A stretch of 64,000 bases of DNA from Bradyrhizobium prioriisuperbiae (GTDB lineage: Bacteria > Pseudomonadota > Alphaproteobacteria > Rhizobiales > Xanthobacteraceae). The notes beneath the pieces are model-generated. The model worked only from the letters and a program-made list of their open reading frames with translations, did no database searches and was not told the origin of the DNA. Where the stretch lies: contig NZ_CP135921.1 in the NCBI RefSeq assembly GCF_032397745.1, forward strand, positions 7,056,501 through 7,120,500, read 5' to 3'. Below, piece after piece: positions 16,569 through 25,282 of this stretch (its first letter is position 1; every line of letters starts with the position of its first letter). Both the position numbers and the translations under genes were made by a program.

Positions 16569-17453
16569 TCAATACACGCCGAGAGCTTCATCTCCGAACA
16601 GCGCGAGATCGAGCTGAAGCACCTGCCACGTGCGCGAGTCCTTGATGCGGTCGGCGTCTTTCGCCCAGGCTTCGCTGATAATCGATTTCTGCTGCGGCGA
16701 GATGTCCTTGTAAAGCGCCGCATGACCGCGCGCCCGCTCGAACAGGTGCCCGCGAAAGGCGCCTGGAAGCAGGTATTTTCCACCGGCGATGCTGCCCTGC
16801 TTCAGGCTGATCCGGCTGGTCCGCCACTCGCCGGGCCAGCGCAGCAGGAAAAAGCCGAGGATGATGAACGGCCCGAACTTCACATAGGTGTTGCCGATAT
16901 CCGGGCCTAACGCGATGTCCAGCTCGATGGCGATCTGCAGGTAGTGATTGATATTGCGGGGAACATCATCCCCGGCTTCACTCCAGGGGGTGAACACCAG
17001 GAGGTGCTGGACGAATTCGCCGGGATGCTCGATCTCGCCGAGCAGGAACCTGCGCCATGTCTCCAACGCCAGCGGCGCCCTGCTCTTGTGGGGCTCCGGC
17101 CATGTCGCGAAGCCGTAATGCTCCGCCGTCATCAGCAGCGCCCGCCAGCTCAACGAGGTGCAGAACTTCAGCAGCCATCGCCCGTAGGTGATGCGATGCA
17201 CGCCCTTTGCGATGGTCGGGTGGAAAATATCCGTGGCAAATTCGCGCTCAAAATCACTCAACCGCTGCTCGCAATCGGTGCAGAGCCAATAACGCTTGAT
17301 GCCGTCCTGCCGCCGTTTGTTCGGCGCATCGTTCAAACGCAGAAATGGCGTGGGGCCGTCCTTCTTGATCCAGCGGTGCACGAAGCTCGGGATGATATGA
17401 CTGGCATGCAGGTCGGTCTCGGTGTGACACAGACGGCACCTTCCCGGCTCCAT
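16569..17453 (-). CDS. Unknown protein with N-terminal four-Cys (HNH-like) zinc motif
   Basis: The start at 17453 is preceded by GGGGGGAAC and gives 294 residues. The N-terminus reads GRCRLCHTETDLHASHIIP, followed about 35 residues later by YWLCTDCEQRLSDFE. The CxxC pair, the SHIIP segment and the second CxxC resemble zinc-ribbon/HNH-type modules, but no catalytic HNH core can be confirmed. The rest is mixed helical with one hydrophobic stretch (FIILGFFLLRWPGEW) near residue 215. No signal peptide is evident. Neighbours are unrelated, so its role is unknown; a nucleic-acid-binding or stress protein is only a guess. Confidence 0.7.
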   Translation of the reverse strand: MEPGRCRLCHTETDLHASHIIPSFVHRWIKKDGPTPFLRLNDAPNKRRQDGIKRYWLCTDCEQRLSDFEREFATDIFHPTIAKGVHRITYGRWLLKFCTSLSWRALLMTAEHYGFATWPEPHKSRAPLALETWRRFLLGEIEHPGEFVQHLLVFTPWSEAGDDVPRNINHYLQIAIELDIALGPDIGNTYVKFGPFIILGFFLLRWPGEWRTSRISLKQGSIAGGKYLLPGAFRGHLFERARGHAALYKDISPQQKSIISEAWAKDADRIKDSRTWQVLQLDLALFGDEALGVY

Positions 17454-17609
17454 GGTGTTCCCCCCCAAAGGCTCCGCCGGGCGCAATCCGCATTCGCGCC
17501 TGGGTCCCGATTACGCCGCATCCTCTCCCGATTTGCGGCTCATTGCGACCCAACTGTTGACCGAGATTGCGATGTCTACGGGGGTGGGACAACGACAACA
17601 GGGGACCAG

Positions 17610-18635
17610 GTGGACCGAGCAGCAACATTGATATCCGCAACTCTGGCGAGTGTGCTCGCCGGTGTGGCTTTGGCTGCGGTTCCACACACCGCCAGCGCGG
17701 CACCTGACGCGTGCCTGTCCGGCCCGCAAGGCGCAGCGCCGAAAGGCCAGCGCTGGTATTACCACCTCGATCGCGCCACCCAGCAGAAATGCTGGTATCT
17801 CCGCGCGCCCGGCGACAGCACGGCCCAAAGCGCGGCGTCACAGCCCGTGGCTTTGCAACCCCCTGCGCCTGCGGCCGCGCGCGCACCGGCGCGCCAGCCG
17901 GACGGCATTAAAGTTCAAGACGCCCATGCCGAATGGCCAGCACCGCCGGCGGCAAGCGCGCCGGACGCCACGGGTTCCGTCCCGCAAACGGCCCTCTGGT
18001 CACCAGCCAATCCGGTGGGTGCGCCGCAGGACACGCATGCCCAACAAGCGACGGTGACCCCGCCAGCAAATGACGCCTCCGCCGCGCCAACATCAGCCAC
18101 CTCCCCTCCAACCCCTGCTCCTCAGGCTTCGCAGCCGGCGCAGGGGGATGCGACGCCGGCAGCGCGGGCCGCAACAAAGTCATCCGAGCCGATCCATACC
18201 CTGCTTCTGGTCATCGCCGGTGCGCTCGCGCTGGCGGGTGTGGTCGCCAGCATCGTTTTTCGACTGTCCGCGCGGCAACGCGCAGCACGGCAGGACACCC
18301 GTGCACGCCGGTCCGTCAACTGGGAGCCAGTTGTGACCAGTGAGCCGCCACGGCGCGTGACACCGTCGCGGATCGCGGCCCCTGCGCCGATCGCGGCGGA
18401 GCCGAGGCACAACCGAGACACGCGCGATCAAGACTTGCTCGATCAAGATCTGGACAACCAAGATCTGGACAACGACGCCGACATCGGCCAGATCACCGAC
18501 CTGCTGGAGCAATTCATCAAGCAGGGCCCAAAGCTGGAGCTGAGTGTGGACTTGGACCTGGAGCGCGCGACGCCTTCGGCCGATACAGTGCACCCAGAAC
18601 TGCAACGGCTGGCCCGATCCAGCGCGCGCGCTTGA
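17610..18635 (+). CDS. Exported, membrane-anchored hypothetical protein
   Basis: The GTG at 17610 has GGGGA just upstream and puts a signal peptide (ISATLASVLAGVALAAV, cleavage near TASAAPD) at the N-terminus; the product has 341 residues. The mature N-terminus carries GQRWYYHLDRATQQKCWYLR, a Trp/Tyr/Cys module I associate with Bradyrhizobium-group envelope proteins. A long Ala/Pro-rich disordered linker follows, then one transmembrane helix (about residues 195-217, LLLVIAGALALAGVVASIVF). The C-terminal part has a short repeat DQDLLDQDLDNQDLDND and an amphipathic helix ITDLLEQFIKQG. The function is unknown. The open frame continues upstream of the GTG, but that part overlaps the opposite-strand gene. 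Confidence 0.78.
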   Translation: MDRAATLISATLASVLAGVALAAVPHTASAAPDACLSGPQGAAPKGQRWYYHLDRATQQKCWYLRAPGDSTAQSAASQPVALQPPAPAAARAPARQPDGIKVQDAHAEWPAPPAASAPDATGSVPQTALWSPANPVGAPQDTHAQQATVTPPANDASAAPTSATSPPTPAPQASQPAQGDATPAARAATKSSEPIHTLLLVIAGALALAGVVASIVFRLSARQRAARQDTRARRSVNWEPVVTSEPPRRVTPSRIAAPAPIAAEPRHNRDTRDQDLLDQDLDNQDLDNDADIGQITDLLEQFIKQGPKLELSVDLDLERATPSADTVHPELQRLARSSARA

Positions 18636-18817
18636 TCGGCACCGGCCAATCCCGGCGAGGCTGCTGATCGCCGCAAGAGCGTGCGACGGCAAGCGCCCCC
18701 CATCCATCCGCGTCAGCGTGTGCAGCACACATCTTGCGTTGCGCTTCGATTGACTGACGATCCGCCCCAGCGTTCAATCGAGTCCCATGAACGCTGGACA
18801 AGAAACGGGTGGAAACA

Positions 18818-20491
18818 ATGGTGCGATTTCGGATCGATGCCGGGATGTGCGGCGCAGTTGTGATGGCGGCACTGGCGGCGATCTCGCCCACCCCCGCAGC
18901 GGCGCTGGACATGGCCGGCGATCCGGCTGCGACCTGCGCCGGTCTTACGGGGCCAGCGCAAGGCGCGGTACGGATCGATTCCGCGAGCCTGCAGGCCCCC
19001 TCGCCACTTGCGGTGGCCGAGCGCGGCCCGACGCCGGCTGCACTGATCTCGCCCGCCAATCCAGCGTTCTGCAAGGTGCTGGGGCAGATCGCGCCGACCG
19101 ATCCCAAAGCGCCGCCGATCAAATTCCAGGTCAACCTGCCGGTGCAGTGGAACGGCCGCTCGCTGCAATATGGCGGCGGCGGCTTCAACGGCATGCTGAT
19201 CACCGGCCTCGGCCTGCCGCCGGCCTATCCCTTCGACAAGCCGGCGCCGCTGGCGCGCGGCTTTGTCACCTATGGCACGGACTCCGGCCACGAGACCAAG
19301 CCCGGAGAATTGCCGCAGGTGTTTGCGCTCAACGATGAAGCCTTCGAGAATTTCGCGCACCTCTCCTACAAGAAGGTTCGCGACGCCGCCGTCGCCCTGA
19401 TGACGCGCGCCTACGGCAAGCCGCCGGAAAAACTGTACTTCATGGGATCGTCGGAAGGCGGTCGCGAGGCGCTGACCATGGCGCAGCGTTATCCCGACGA
19501 CTTCGACGGCATCTTTGCGCGGGTGCCCGTGATCAACTGGGTCGGGCTGCAGCATGCCGGGACACGGTCCGGACTTGTGACCATGGATGATAACTGGATC
19601 CGACCGGCGCAGGTGAAGCTGGTCGCCGATGCGGTGCTGAAAGCCTGCGACACGGCTGACGGCGCGGATGATCAACTGATTGCCGATCCCGTCGGCTGCA
19701 AGGCGAAGTTCTCACCGGAGACGTTACGTTGCGCGGAGGGCCAACAGGGCGACCAGTGCCTCACCGCGGCGCAGATCAAGGCGATCAACACACTGCATTC
19801 CCCCTTCAAATTCCCCTTCACCCTTGCCAACGGCCTCGACGACTATCCCGGCTGGGGCGTGTCGGGCGAAAACAATCCGTCGTTCGGTCCCACGGGCGGA
19901 TGGATGTCCTGGTGGCTGGGACGCAGCCCGCCGGCACAACCGCCGGCGCAGACCAACGGAATTGCATGGATCTACGGTGCCGGCGGCATCCAGTATGTGT
20001 TCGCGCGCGATCCCAAGCTCGATGTCAGGACCTACAAGCTGGAAGATCACAAAACGCGACTGCTCGAAGTGTCGCGCCTGATGGATTCGACCAATCCGGA
20101 TCTGTCGCGGTTTCGCGCCCGCGGCGGCAGGCTGATCATGCTCGAACACATGGCCGACTATGCGCAGAGCCCCTATGCCGGCATTCGCTATTTTGAAAAC
20201 GTACAACGCGCGCTGGGCAAAACGGAAACGGCGGAGTTCGCACGACTCTACACCGCGCCCGGTGTCGATCACGTCGGCGCCGGTGCACCGGCCAATGTCG
20301 ACATGCTGAGCGCGCTGGTGGACTGGGTGGAAAAGGGTCTGGTTCCCGGCGATCTCGACGTTGTCGAACAGAAGACCGAGGCGCCTTCTTTCAGTACGGT
20401 TCGCGCCCTGCCGCTGTGTCAGTGGCCGGCGTGGCCGCATTACAAGTCCGGGCCAGTCAATGCTGCGTCGAGCTTTTACTGTACGCCTTGA
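18818..20491 (+). CDS. Tannase/feruloyl esterase-family hydrolase lacking the conserved Cys pair
   Basis: The ATG at 18818 is preferred over the GTG at 18809; the product has 557 residues and a signal peptide ending SPTPAAALD. Tannase-family features are ANPAFCKVLGQI, WNGRSLQYGGGGFNG, the nucleophile block YFMGSSEGGREAL (Ser212), MADY (Asp447) and GVDHVGAG (His485). In fungal feruloyl esterase B and tannase relatives, a Cys precedes the Ser and another follows the His, and the two form a disulfide (CS-D-HC). Here these positions are Ser211 and Val486, so both are lost together while the triad is kept. The protein is predicted to be a periplasmic or secreted ester hydrolase of unknown substrate. 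It is a lone gene followed by a palindromic repeat. Confidence 0.87.
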   Translation: MVRFRIDAGMCGAVVMAALAAISPTPAAALDMAGDPAATCAGLTGPAQGAVRIDSASLQAPSPLAVAERGPTPAALISPANPAFCKVLGQIAPTDPKAPPIKFQVNLPVQWNGRSLQYGGGGFNGMLITGLGLPPAYPFDKPAPLARGFVTYGTDSGHETKPGELPQVFALNDEAFENFAHLSYKKVRDAAVALMTRAYGKPPEKLYFMGSSEGGREALTMAQRYPDDFDGIFARVPVINWVGLQHAGTRSGLVTMDDNWIRPAQVKLVADAVLKACDTADGADDQLIADPVGCKAKFSPETLRCAEGQQGDQCLTAAQIKAINTLHSPFKFPFTLANGLDDYPGWGVSGENNPSFGPTGGWMSWWLGRSPPAQPPAQTNGIAWIYGAGGIQYVFARDPKLDVRTYKLEDHKTRLLEVSRLMDSTNPDLSRFRARGGRLIMLEHMADYAQSPYAGIRYFENVQRALGKTETAEFARLYTAPGVDHVGAGAPANVDMLSALVDWVEKGLVPGDLDVVEQKTEAPSFSTVRALPLCQWPAWPHYKSGPVNAASSFYCTP

Positions 20492-20807
20492 AAATGATGG
20501 TGACTGGTAGCCCGGGTGAGCGCAGCGATACCCGCGGGTTTTTCGCTCTTCAGCCCCGGATATCACTGTGCTCATCCGGGCTACTCGCTCGCACCCGCCG
20601 TTGACAGCAACCGAGACTCGCGCCTCGTGTGACATGATGTTTTCGGATTCATGACGCCAGCGTAACAGCGGCACTTTTTCGCGCGGCACATGACGCGCCG
20701 ACAACACAACTCAAGCGTCACAATACCGCTGTTCGTCATACGCCTGAGATATATTTGGCTAAACGTGCGGTGATGGGAATCAAAGAGCACCTTGAAGAGC
20801 GCCGGCC
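20492..20807. other. 316-base intergenic region with one repeat
   Basis: It holds a copy of repeat family A (20507-20584) and, further on, the presumed promoter of the glycosyltransferase gene (AT-richer stretch about 20735-20765, GATATATTTGGCTAAA). No gene is seen. Confidence 0.5.
20507..20584. repeat. Dispersed palindromic repeat, family A
   Basis: The element starts GTAGCCCGGGTGAGCGCAGC and ends CTCATCCGGGCTAC, so the ends pair; the centre is imperfect. The same end sequences recur at 39372, 41022, 46435, 54107 and 59669, with a half copy at 60991. All lie between genes. It could fold into a long stem in RNA. Confidence 0.85.
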
Positions 20808-21863
20808 ATGCGCATCCTGATCGCAACCGACGCCTGGCATCCGCAAGTCAACGGCGTGGTCCGCACGCTGACATCGCTGGCCGCCAGCGCATCGGCGCTC
20901 GGTGCCAAGGTTCAGTTCCTGGTCCCCGAGGGTTTTCCGTCCGTGGGCGTGCCGACCTATCCGGGACTGCGGATTGCGCTGCCGAACAAACGGGAAATCG
21001 CGCGCAGGATTGAAGCCGCGGCCCCCGACGCCATTCACATCGCAACCGAAGGCCCGATCGGATGGGCCGTGCGCGCCTACTGCCGCCGCAGGAAGCTGAA
21101 GTTCACGACCTCCTATACGACGCGTTTTCCCGAATATATCGCCGTTCGTTCCATCATCCCGCTTTCCTGGGGCTACGAAGTGCTCCGGCGCTTTCATGCC
21201 GCCGGCGCGATGACCATGGTGGCGACCAAGTCGTTGCGGAAAGAGTTGGCGTCGCGCGGCTTCGGCCGGCTCGGCACCTGGGGCCGCGGGGTCGATACCG
21301 ACCTCTTCACCCCGGATCACGTGGCTGCGCTCGATTTGCCGCGGCCGATTTTCATGAATGTCGGCCGTGTCGCGGTTGAAAAGAATCTCGAGGCGTTTCT
21401 CTCGCTGCAGCTGCCGGGCACCAAGGTCGTGATCGGGGACGGGCCGCAGCGGGCCGAACTCACGCGCCGATATCCGACGGTGAAGTTCCTGGGCGAGAAG
21501 ACCGGTCGCGACCTCGCCGCACATGTGGCCGCCGCCGACGTGTTTGTATTCCCGAGCCTGACCGATACCTTTGGCGTGGTTCAGCTCGAGGCGCTGGCCT
21601 GCGGCACCCCGGTTGCGGCGTTTCCCGTCACCGGCCCGATCGACGTGATCGCAGACCAGCCCGTCGGCGCCATCGACGCGGATTTGCAACAAGCCTGCAT
21701 GCGCGCGCTCGGCATGTCGCGCGAGACTTGCCGGAGTTTTGCGCTGGAGCATTCCTGGGAAAGCAGCGCCAGGCAGTTCATCGGCAATCTGAGCGACTTG
21801 CGCGCCAGTTCGCCGGTGCGTTCCGCCTACCGCATCGCGGGGAAAACCGCGACAGGCAGTTAA
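20808..21863 (+). CDS. Glycosyltransferase family 4 (GT-B fold)
   Basis: The protein has 351 residues and no signal peptide or membrane span. The N-terminal half begins MRILIATDAWHPQVNGVVRTL, the glycine-rich acceptor loop of GT4 enzymes. The donor half contains IFMNVGRVAVEKNLEAFL, VIGDGPQRAEL and FLGEKTGRDLAAHVAAADVFVFPSLTD with FGVVQLEALACGTPVAAF. In the EX7E motif the first acidic position is Asp, the second Glu. The sequence resembles lipid-modifying mannosyl/glucosyltransferases. It lies 64 bases upstream of a PmtA-like methyltransferase, then an Mpo1-like protein, an aminotransferase and a PS decarboxylase, which supports a lipid acceptor. The donor and acceptor cannot be read from sequence alone. 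Confidence 0.9.
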   Translation: MRILIATDAWHPQVNGVVRTLTSLAASASALGAKVQFLVPEGFPSVGVPTYPGLRIALPNKREIARRIEAAAPDAIHIATEGPIGWAVRAYCRRRKLKFTTSYTTRFPEYIAVRSIIPLSWGYEVLRRFHAAGAMTMVATKSLRKELASRGFGRLGTWGRGVDTDLFTPDHVAALDLPRPIFMNVGRVAVEKNLEAFLSLQLPGTKVVIGDGPQRAELTRRYPTVKFLGEKTGRDLAAHVAAADVFVFPSLTDTFGVVQLEALACGTPVAAFPVTGPIDVIADQPVGAIDADLQQACMRALGMSRETCRSFALEHSWESSARQFIGNLSDLRASSPVRSAYRIAGKTATGS

Positions 21864-21927
21864 TCGAACGGGCGACATTTTCGCCGAGATGTACACGTCC
21901 AGCACGGACACCTTGAGCAAGGACACC

Positions 21928-22608
21928 ATGTCAGAGATCGCAAAGACGAACGCGCCGAAGCAGCTGGTATTCGATACCGACATGGTCGAGCGCGCCTACG
22001 ACCGTTGGGCTCCCTTCTATGACCTGGTGTTCGGCTCGGTGTTCGCCAAAGGGCGACGCGCCGCCATTCGCGCCGCGGACAAGATCGGCGGCCGCGTGCT
22101 CGAGGTCGGTGTCGGCACCGGCATCTCGCTGCCTTTGTACGGCTCGAACTGCCGCCTCTTCGGCGTCGACATTTCCGCCGCCATGCTGCGCAAGGCGCAA
22201 GACAAAGTCGCCGAGCTCCGCCTGAAGAATGTCGAAGGCCTCGCCGTCATGGACGCGGAGAAGCTGAATTTTCCGGAACGCTCGTTCGACGTGGTGGTGG
22301 CGCAGTATGTCGTGACGGCGGTCTCCGATCCCGAGGCGACGCTGGACGAGTTTGCCCGGGTGCTCAAGCCCGGCGGCGAGATCATCCTGCTGAGCCGGGT
22401 CAGCGCCGACAGCGGACTGCGGCAATTGATCGAGCACCTGCTGGCGCCGATCGCGCGCCCACTCGGCTGGCGCACCGAGTTTGCCTGGTCGCGCTACGCG
22501 GAATGGGTGAAGCGGCCACTCAATATGGAATTGGTCGAACGTTCGCCCGTTCCGCCGTTCGGCCACTTCTCGCTGATCCGCTTCCGCAAGATCAAAACAG
22601 CAAACTAG
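21928..22608 (+). CDS. pmtA: Phosphatidylethanolamine N-methyltransferase, PmtA-like
   Basis: The ATG at 21928 follows AAGGACACC and is preferred to that at 21889; the product has 226 residues. RAYDRWAPFYDLVFGSVFAKGR near residues 22-43 is typical of rhizobial PmtA. SAM motif I is GRVLEVGVGTG, then FGVDISAAMLRKA, VVAQYVVTAV and FARVLKPGGEIILLSR. The enzyme family methylates phosphatidylethanolamine three times to phosphatidylcholine at the cytoplasmic membrane. A phosphatidylserine decarboxylase gene 3 kb away could feed it. A related small-molecule methyltransferase is possible, since genomes of this group often hold several PmtA paralogues. Confidence 0.82.
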   Translation: MSEIAKTNAPKQLVFDTDMVERAYDRWAPFYDLVFGSVFAKGRRAAIRAADKIGGRVLEVGVGTGISLPLYGSNCRLFGVDISAAMLRKAQDKVAELRLKNVEGLAVMDAEKLNFPERSFDVVVAQYVVTAVSDPEATLDEFARVLKPGGEIILLSRVSADSGLRQLIEHLLAPIARPLGWRTEFAWSRYAEWVKRPLNMELVERSPVPPFGHFSLIRFRKIKTAN

Positions 22609-22722
22609 AATTTCTATAATCAACGGCGCGTTGCGTGCGACATTGTGTACGACACTATGATGTCGTCACACACCAGACATCGAACCCATGTAGCTAAACC
22701 ACGCCGGGTTTAAGGAGGATTT

Positions 22723-23328
22723 ATGAAGCGCTTCCTGACAGAATTGCAGAAGCAGCGGTGGGACGATCACCGTTACTATCACCACAGCCGCATCAATCAG
22801 GCTCTGCACTTTGTCAGCGCCGCCAGCTTTCTGATTGGTTATGCCCTGATCTTCGTCGATCCGGTTGCGGCCGCGCTGGTGGGCTGGCTGGTCTCGATGA
22901 CCACGCGGCAGGCCGGTCATCTGTTCTTCGAGCCGAAGGGCTACGACCACGTCAACCAGGCGACCCACGAGCACAAGGAAGAGATCAAGGTCGGATACAA
23001 TCTGCAGCGCAAGATCGTGTTGCTGGTGATCTGGGCCCTCTCCCCGCTGGTGCTGTTCGCCGATCCGACGCTGTTCGGCCTGTTCACCCCCTGGACAACG
23101 CCAGCGGATTTCATGCGGCAGGTTGCCAAGATCTGGCTCGCCATCGGCATCGGCGGTCTCTTGTTCCGGACCGTGCAGCTGTTCTTCGTCCGTGACGTCA
23201 TGACCGGCCTGGTCTGGATGACCAAAATCCTGACCGACCCGTTCAGCGACCTCAAGCTGTACTACAAGGCGCCGCTGTTCCTGATGCGCGGTGAACTGAT
23301 CGATCCGGGCCTGGAAAAGCACGCCTGA
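22723..23328 (+). CDS. Mpo1/DUF962-like membrane protein
   Basis: The 201-residue protein has AAGGAGG upstream of its ATG. It starts with a basic amphipathic segment, then HRYYHHSRINQALHFV, a first hydrophobic helix, MTTRQAGHLFFEPKGYDHVN, and at least two more helices (KIVLLVIWALSPLVLF, IWLAIGIGGLLFRTVQLF). The His/Asn cluster before helix 1 and the RQAGHxFFE block match the layout of DUF962 proteins such as yeast Mpo1, an Fe-dependent dioxygenase that removes one carbon from 2-hydroxy fatty acids. Assignment rests on these short motifs. Its place between a lipid methyltransferase and PS decarboxylase supports a lipid role. The reaction here is inference. Confidence 0.55.
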   Translation: MKRFLTELQKQRWDDHRYYHHSRINQALHFVSAASFLIGYALIFVDPVAAALVGWLVSMTTRQAGHLFFEPKGYDHVNQATHEHKEEIKVGYNLQRKIVLLVIWALSPLVLFADPTLFGLFTPWTTPADFMRQVAKIWLAIGIGGLLFRTVQLFFVRDVMTGLVWMTKILTDPFSDLKLYYKAPLFLMRGELIDPGLEKHA

Positions 23329-23388
23329 GATTGGCACCTGATCCGTCACGATCGGCTTGGGGCGAATCGTTGCGGCAACGACAGCATG

Positions 23389-23510
23389 TTCCTTCTCCCC
23401 GCCTGCGGGGAGAAGGTTGGGATGAGGGGCGCTTCCCATCCGCGGAGCTCAGGGCGACGCCCCCTCACCCGCCGCGCAAGCGGGGCGAGGTGAGCCGCGG
23501 GCGCGAAAAC
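23389..23510. repeat. Dispersed hairpin repeat (family D)
   Basis: CCTTCTCCCC-GCCTG-CGGGGAGAAGG is a near-perfect hairpin, followed by GTTGGGATGAGGGGCG and a second stem around CACCCGCCGCGCAAGCGGGGCGAGGTGAG. This type is common between genes in rhizobia. It lies in the 263-base gap between two convergent genes and may terminate both transcripts. No second full copy is in the window. Confidence 0.6.
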
Positions 23511-23591
23511 ACCGCTTCAACCAAACTTCATCTCGCTATAGCACATGGAACAATGGCGACGCGCCGATCGATATCGGCCGTCGCCTCACTC

Positions 23592-25247
23592 TCATCTCCT
23601 CACGATCATTTCCTTGAGGATCTGCCGGCGGATGGTTTTGTTGGTCATCGCGGCCTCGTGCCACCACCATCCGTCCCGCTTCATCTTGCCGGCGGCGGCA
23701 ACGAAGCGCTCAGCGACCTCAGCGAAATCCGCGTCGGTATAGTTCAGGCTGAAAATGAGGCGGCCGGTGCCGACCCAGCTGAGCGCAAGCCCCTCGGCCC
23801 GCAGATAGTATTGAAGCATCCAGTTGTAGCGGGACGGCTCGGTATAATGAACCATCCAGATCGACGACAAGTTCGCGACACGCACGGGCAGATCCTGTGC
23901 GGCCAGCCGCTCGTTCAACTGCCGCGCACGCGCATCCCAGGTCGCATCGAGACCATCGTAAACCGAACGGAACGCAGGATCCGCAAGCCGGGTCAGGAAT
24001 TCATCCATCGCGACCATGACGTAGGGATGCGAGTTGAAAGTGCCGCGAGCGAAACACACGTCGACTGGACGGTCGTCCCGGAAGCGGCGCATCAGGTCCT
24101 TGCGTCCGCAGATCGCGCCGACCGGCAAACCACCCGCCAGCGTCTTGCCATATGTCACCATGTCGGCGCGCACGCCGAAATATTCCTGGGCCCCACCGGG
24201 AGCCAGCCTGAAGCCGACAAAGACCTCGTCAAAGATGAGAACAATGCCGCGCTCCGTGCAGACCTCGCGAAGCGACTTGAGCCACACTGTGTAGGCCGCA
24301 CGATCGAAGGCCCCCTTGCGCGAACTATCGACCAGCGCGGAATCCGCGGGCGCGTTGCCATTGGGATGCAGCGCCTGCAGCGGATTGACCAGGACACAGG
24401 CGATGTCGCGCCGCGTTCGCAGCACCTGCAGCGTGCGTTCGGACATGTCGGCCAGGGTGTAGGTCTCGTGCGGCGCGATCGGATTGCCCACGCCCGGCTG
24501 CACGTCGCCCCACCAGCCATGATAGGCGCCAGCGAAACGGACCAGGTGCGATCGTCGGGTGTGATAACGCGCCAGCCGCACGGCCTGCATCACGGCCTCG
24601 GTGCCGGACATGTGGAACGAGATTTCGTCGAGCCCGGAGATGGCGCGCAGCCGCGCGACGTTTTCCGCGACGACGGGATGGTAGGAGCCGAGCACCGGAC
24701 CGAGCGCGGCGGCGCGCACCTGCGCTTTGGCGATGCAGTCCTTGTAGAAGTCGTTGCCGAACACGTTGACGCCGTACGAGCCGGTCAGGTCGTAGAAGGT
24801 ATTGCCATCGACGTCGGTCACCGTGACGCCGCTCGACGCCTGCATGAAGACACCGGCGCCGAGATTCTCGCGGACCAAGCGGCTGTACTGAAACGGCACC
24901 CGGTAGGATGCGGTGAACTGCAGGTCCGAAATCCCCTCGGACGCCTGGGAGGTCATCTGCCGGTTGCGGGCGAACCGTTCGCGATAGAGCTGCGACAGGC
25001 GGAAAAAGCCGTCCCGGCGCCGGCCGGCCACTTCGGGCGGCGCCCCGTCGGACTTAAAGAAATCGTCGATGCCGAACTCGTAGAACGGGATCAGGCGCGC
25101 GACGCGGCGCGACATTTTCGAGTGTCCGGTCAGCGAACGATGCTTGGCCCGGGAGAGCATCAACCGTGCTCTCAGCTTCAAGGAGGCGGGTATCGCGAGC
25201 GCAATCGCGCTCGCCGACCCCAGCAGAATCAAAATGTGCGAATCCAT
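23592..25247 (-). CDS. Membrane-anchored class-III PLP aminotransferase / aminomutase-like enzyme
   Basis: The protein has 551 residues, longer than the usual 420-460 because of an N-terminal extension. Residues about 4-24 are a transmembrane helix (ILILLGSASAIALAIPASL) followed by a basic stretch, so the enzyme is probably tethered to the inner membrane facing the cytoplasm. The class-III fold shows GVTVTDVDGNTFYDLTGSYG, FHMSGTEAVMQAVRLAR, VRFAGAYHGWWG, LIFDEVFVGFR and the PLP lysine in TYGKTLAGGLPVGAICG. The class includes glutamate-1-semialdehyde aminomutase, but membrane tethering and neighbours (a PS decarboxylase 35 bases away, divergent; PmtA; GT4) suggest a lipid or lipid-precursor substrate. 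That is inference. Confidence 0.85.
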   Translation of the reverse strand: MDSHILILLGSASAIALAIPASLKLRARLMLSRAKHRSLTGHSKMSRRVARLIPFYEFGIDDFFKSDGAPPEVAGRRRDGFFRLSQLYRERFARNRQMTSQASEGISDLQFTASYRVPFQYSRLVRENLGAGVFMQASSGVTVTDVDGNTFYDLTGSYGVNVFGNDFYKDCIAKAQVRAAALGPVLGSYHPVVAENVARLRAISGLDEISFHMSGTEAVMQAVRLARYHTRRSHLVRFAGAYHGWWGDVQPGVGNPIAPHETYTLADMSERTLQVLRTRRDIACVLVNPLQALHPNGNAPADSALVDSSRKGAFDRAAYTVWLKSLREVCTERGIVLIFDEVFVGFRLAPGGAQEYFGVRADMVTYGKTLAGGLPVGAICGRKDLMRRFRDDRPVDVCFARGTFNSHPYVMVAMDEFLTRLADPAFRSVYDGLDATWDARARQLNERLAAQDLPVRVANLSSIWMVHYTEPSRYNWMLQYYLRAEGLALSWVGTGRLIFSLNYTDADFAEVAERFVAAAGKMKRDGWWWHEAAMTNKTIRRQILKEMIVRR

Positions 25248-25282
25248 GGCCCACAGCGCTACCCAGCGCCGCTAACAGAATC

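Noticed and set aside
16944..17609. Upstream extension of the membrane-anchored hypothetical gene
   Set aside because: It overlaps the opposite-strand Cys-rich gene and precedes an obvious signal peptide with its own GTG and ribosome site.
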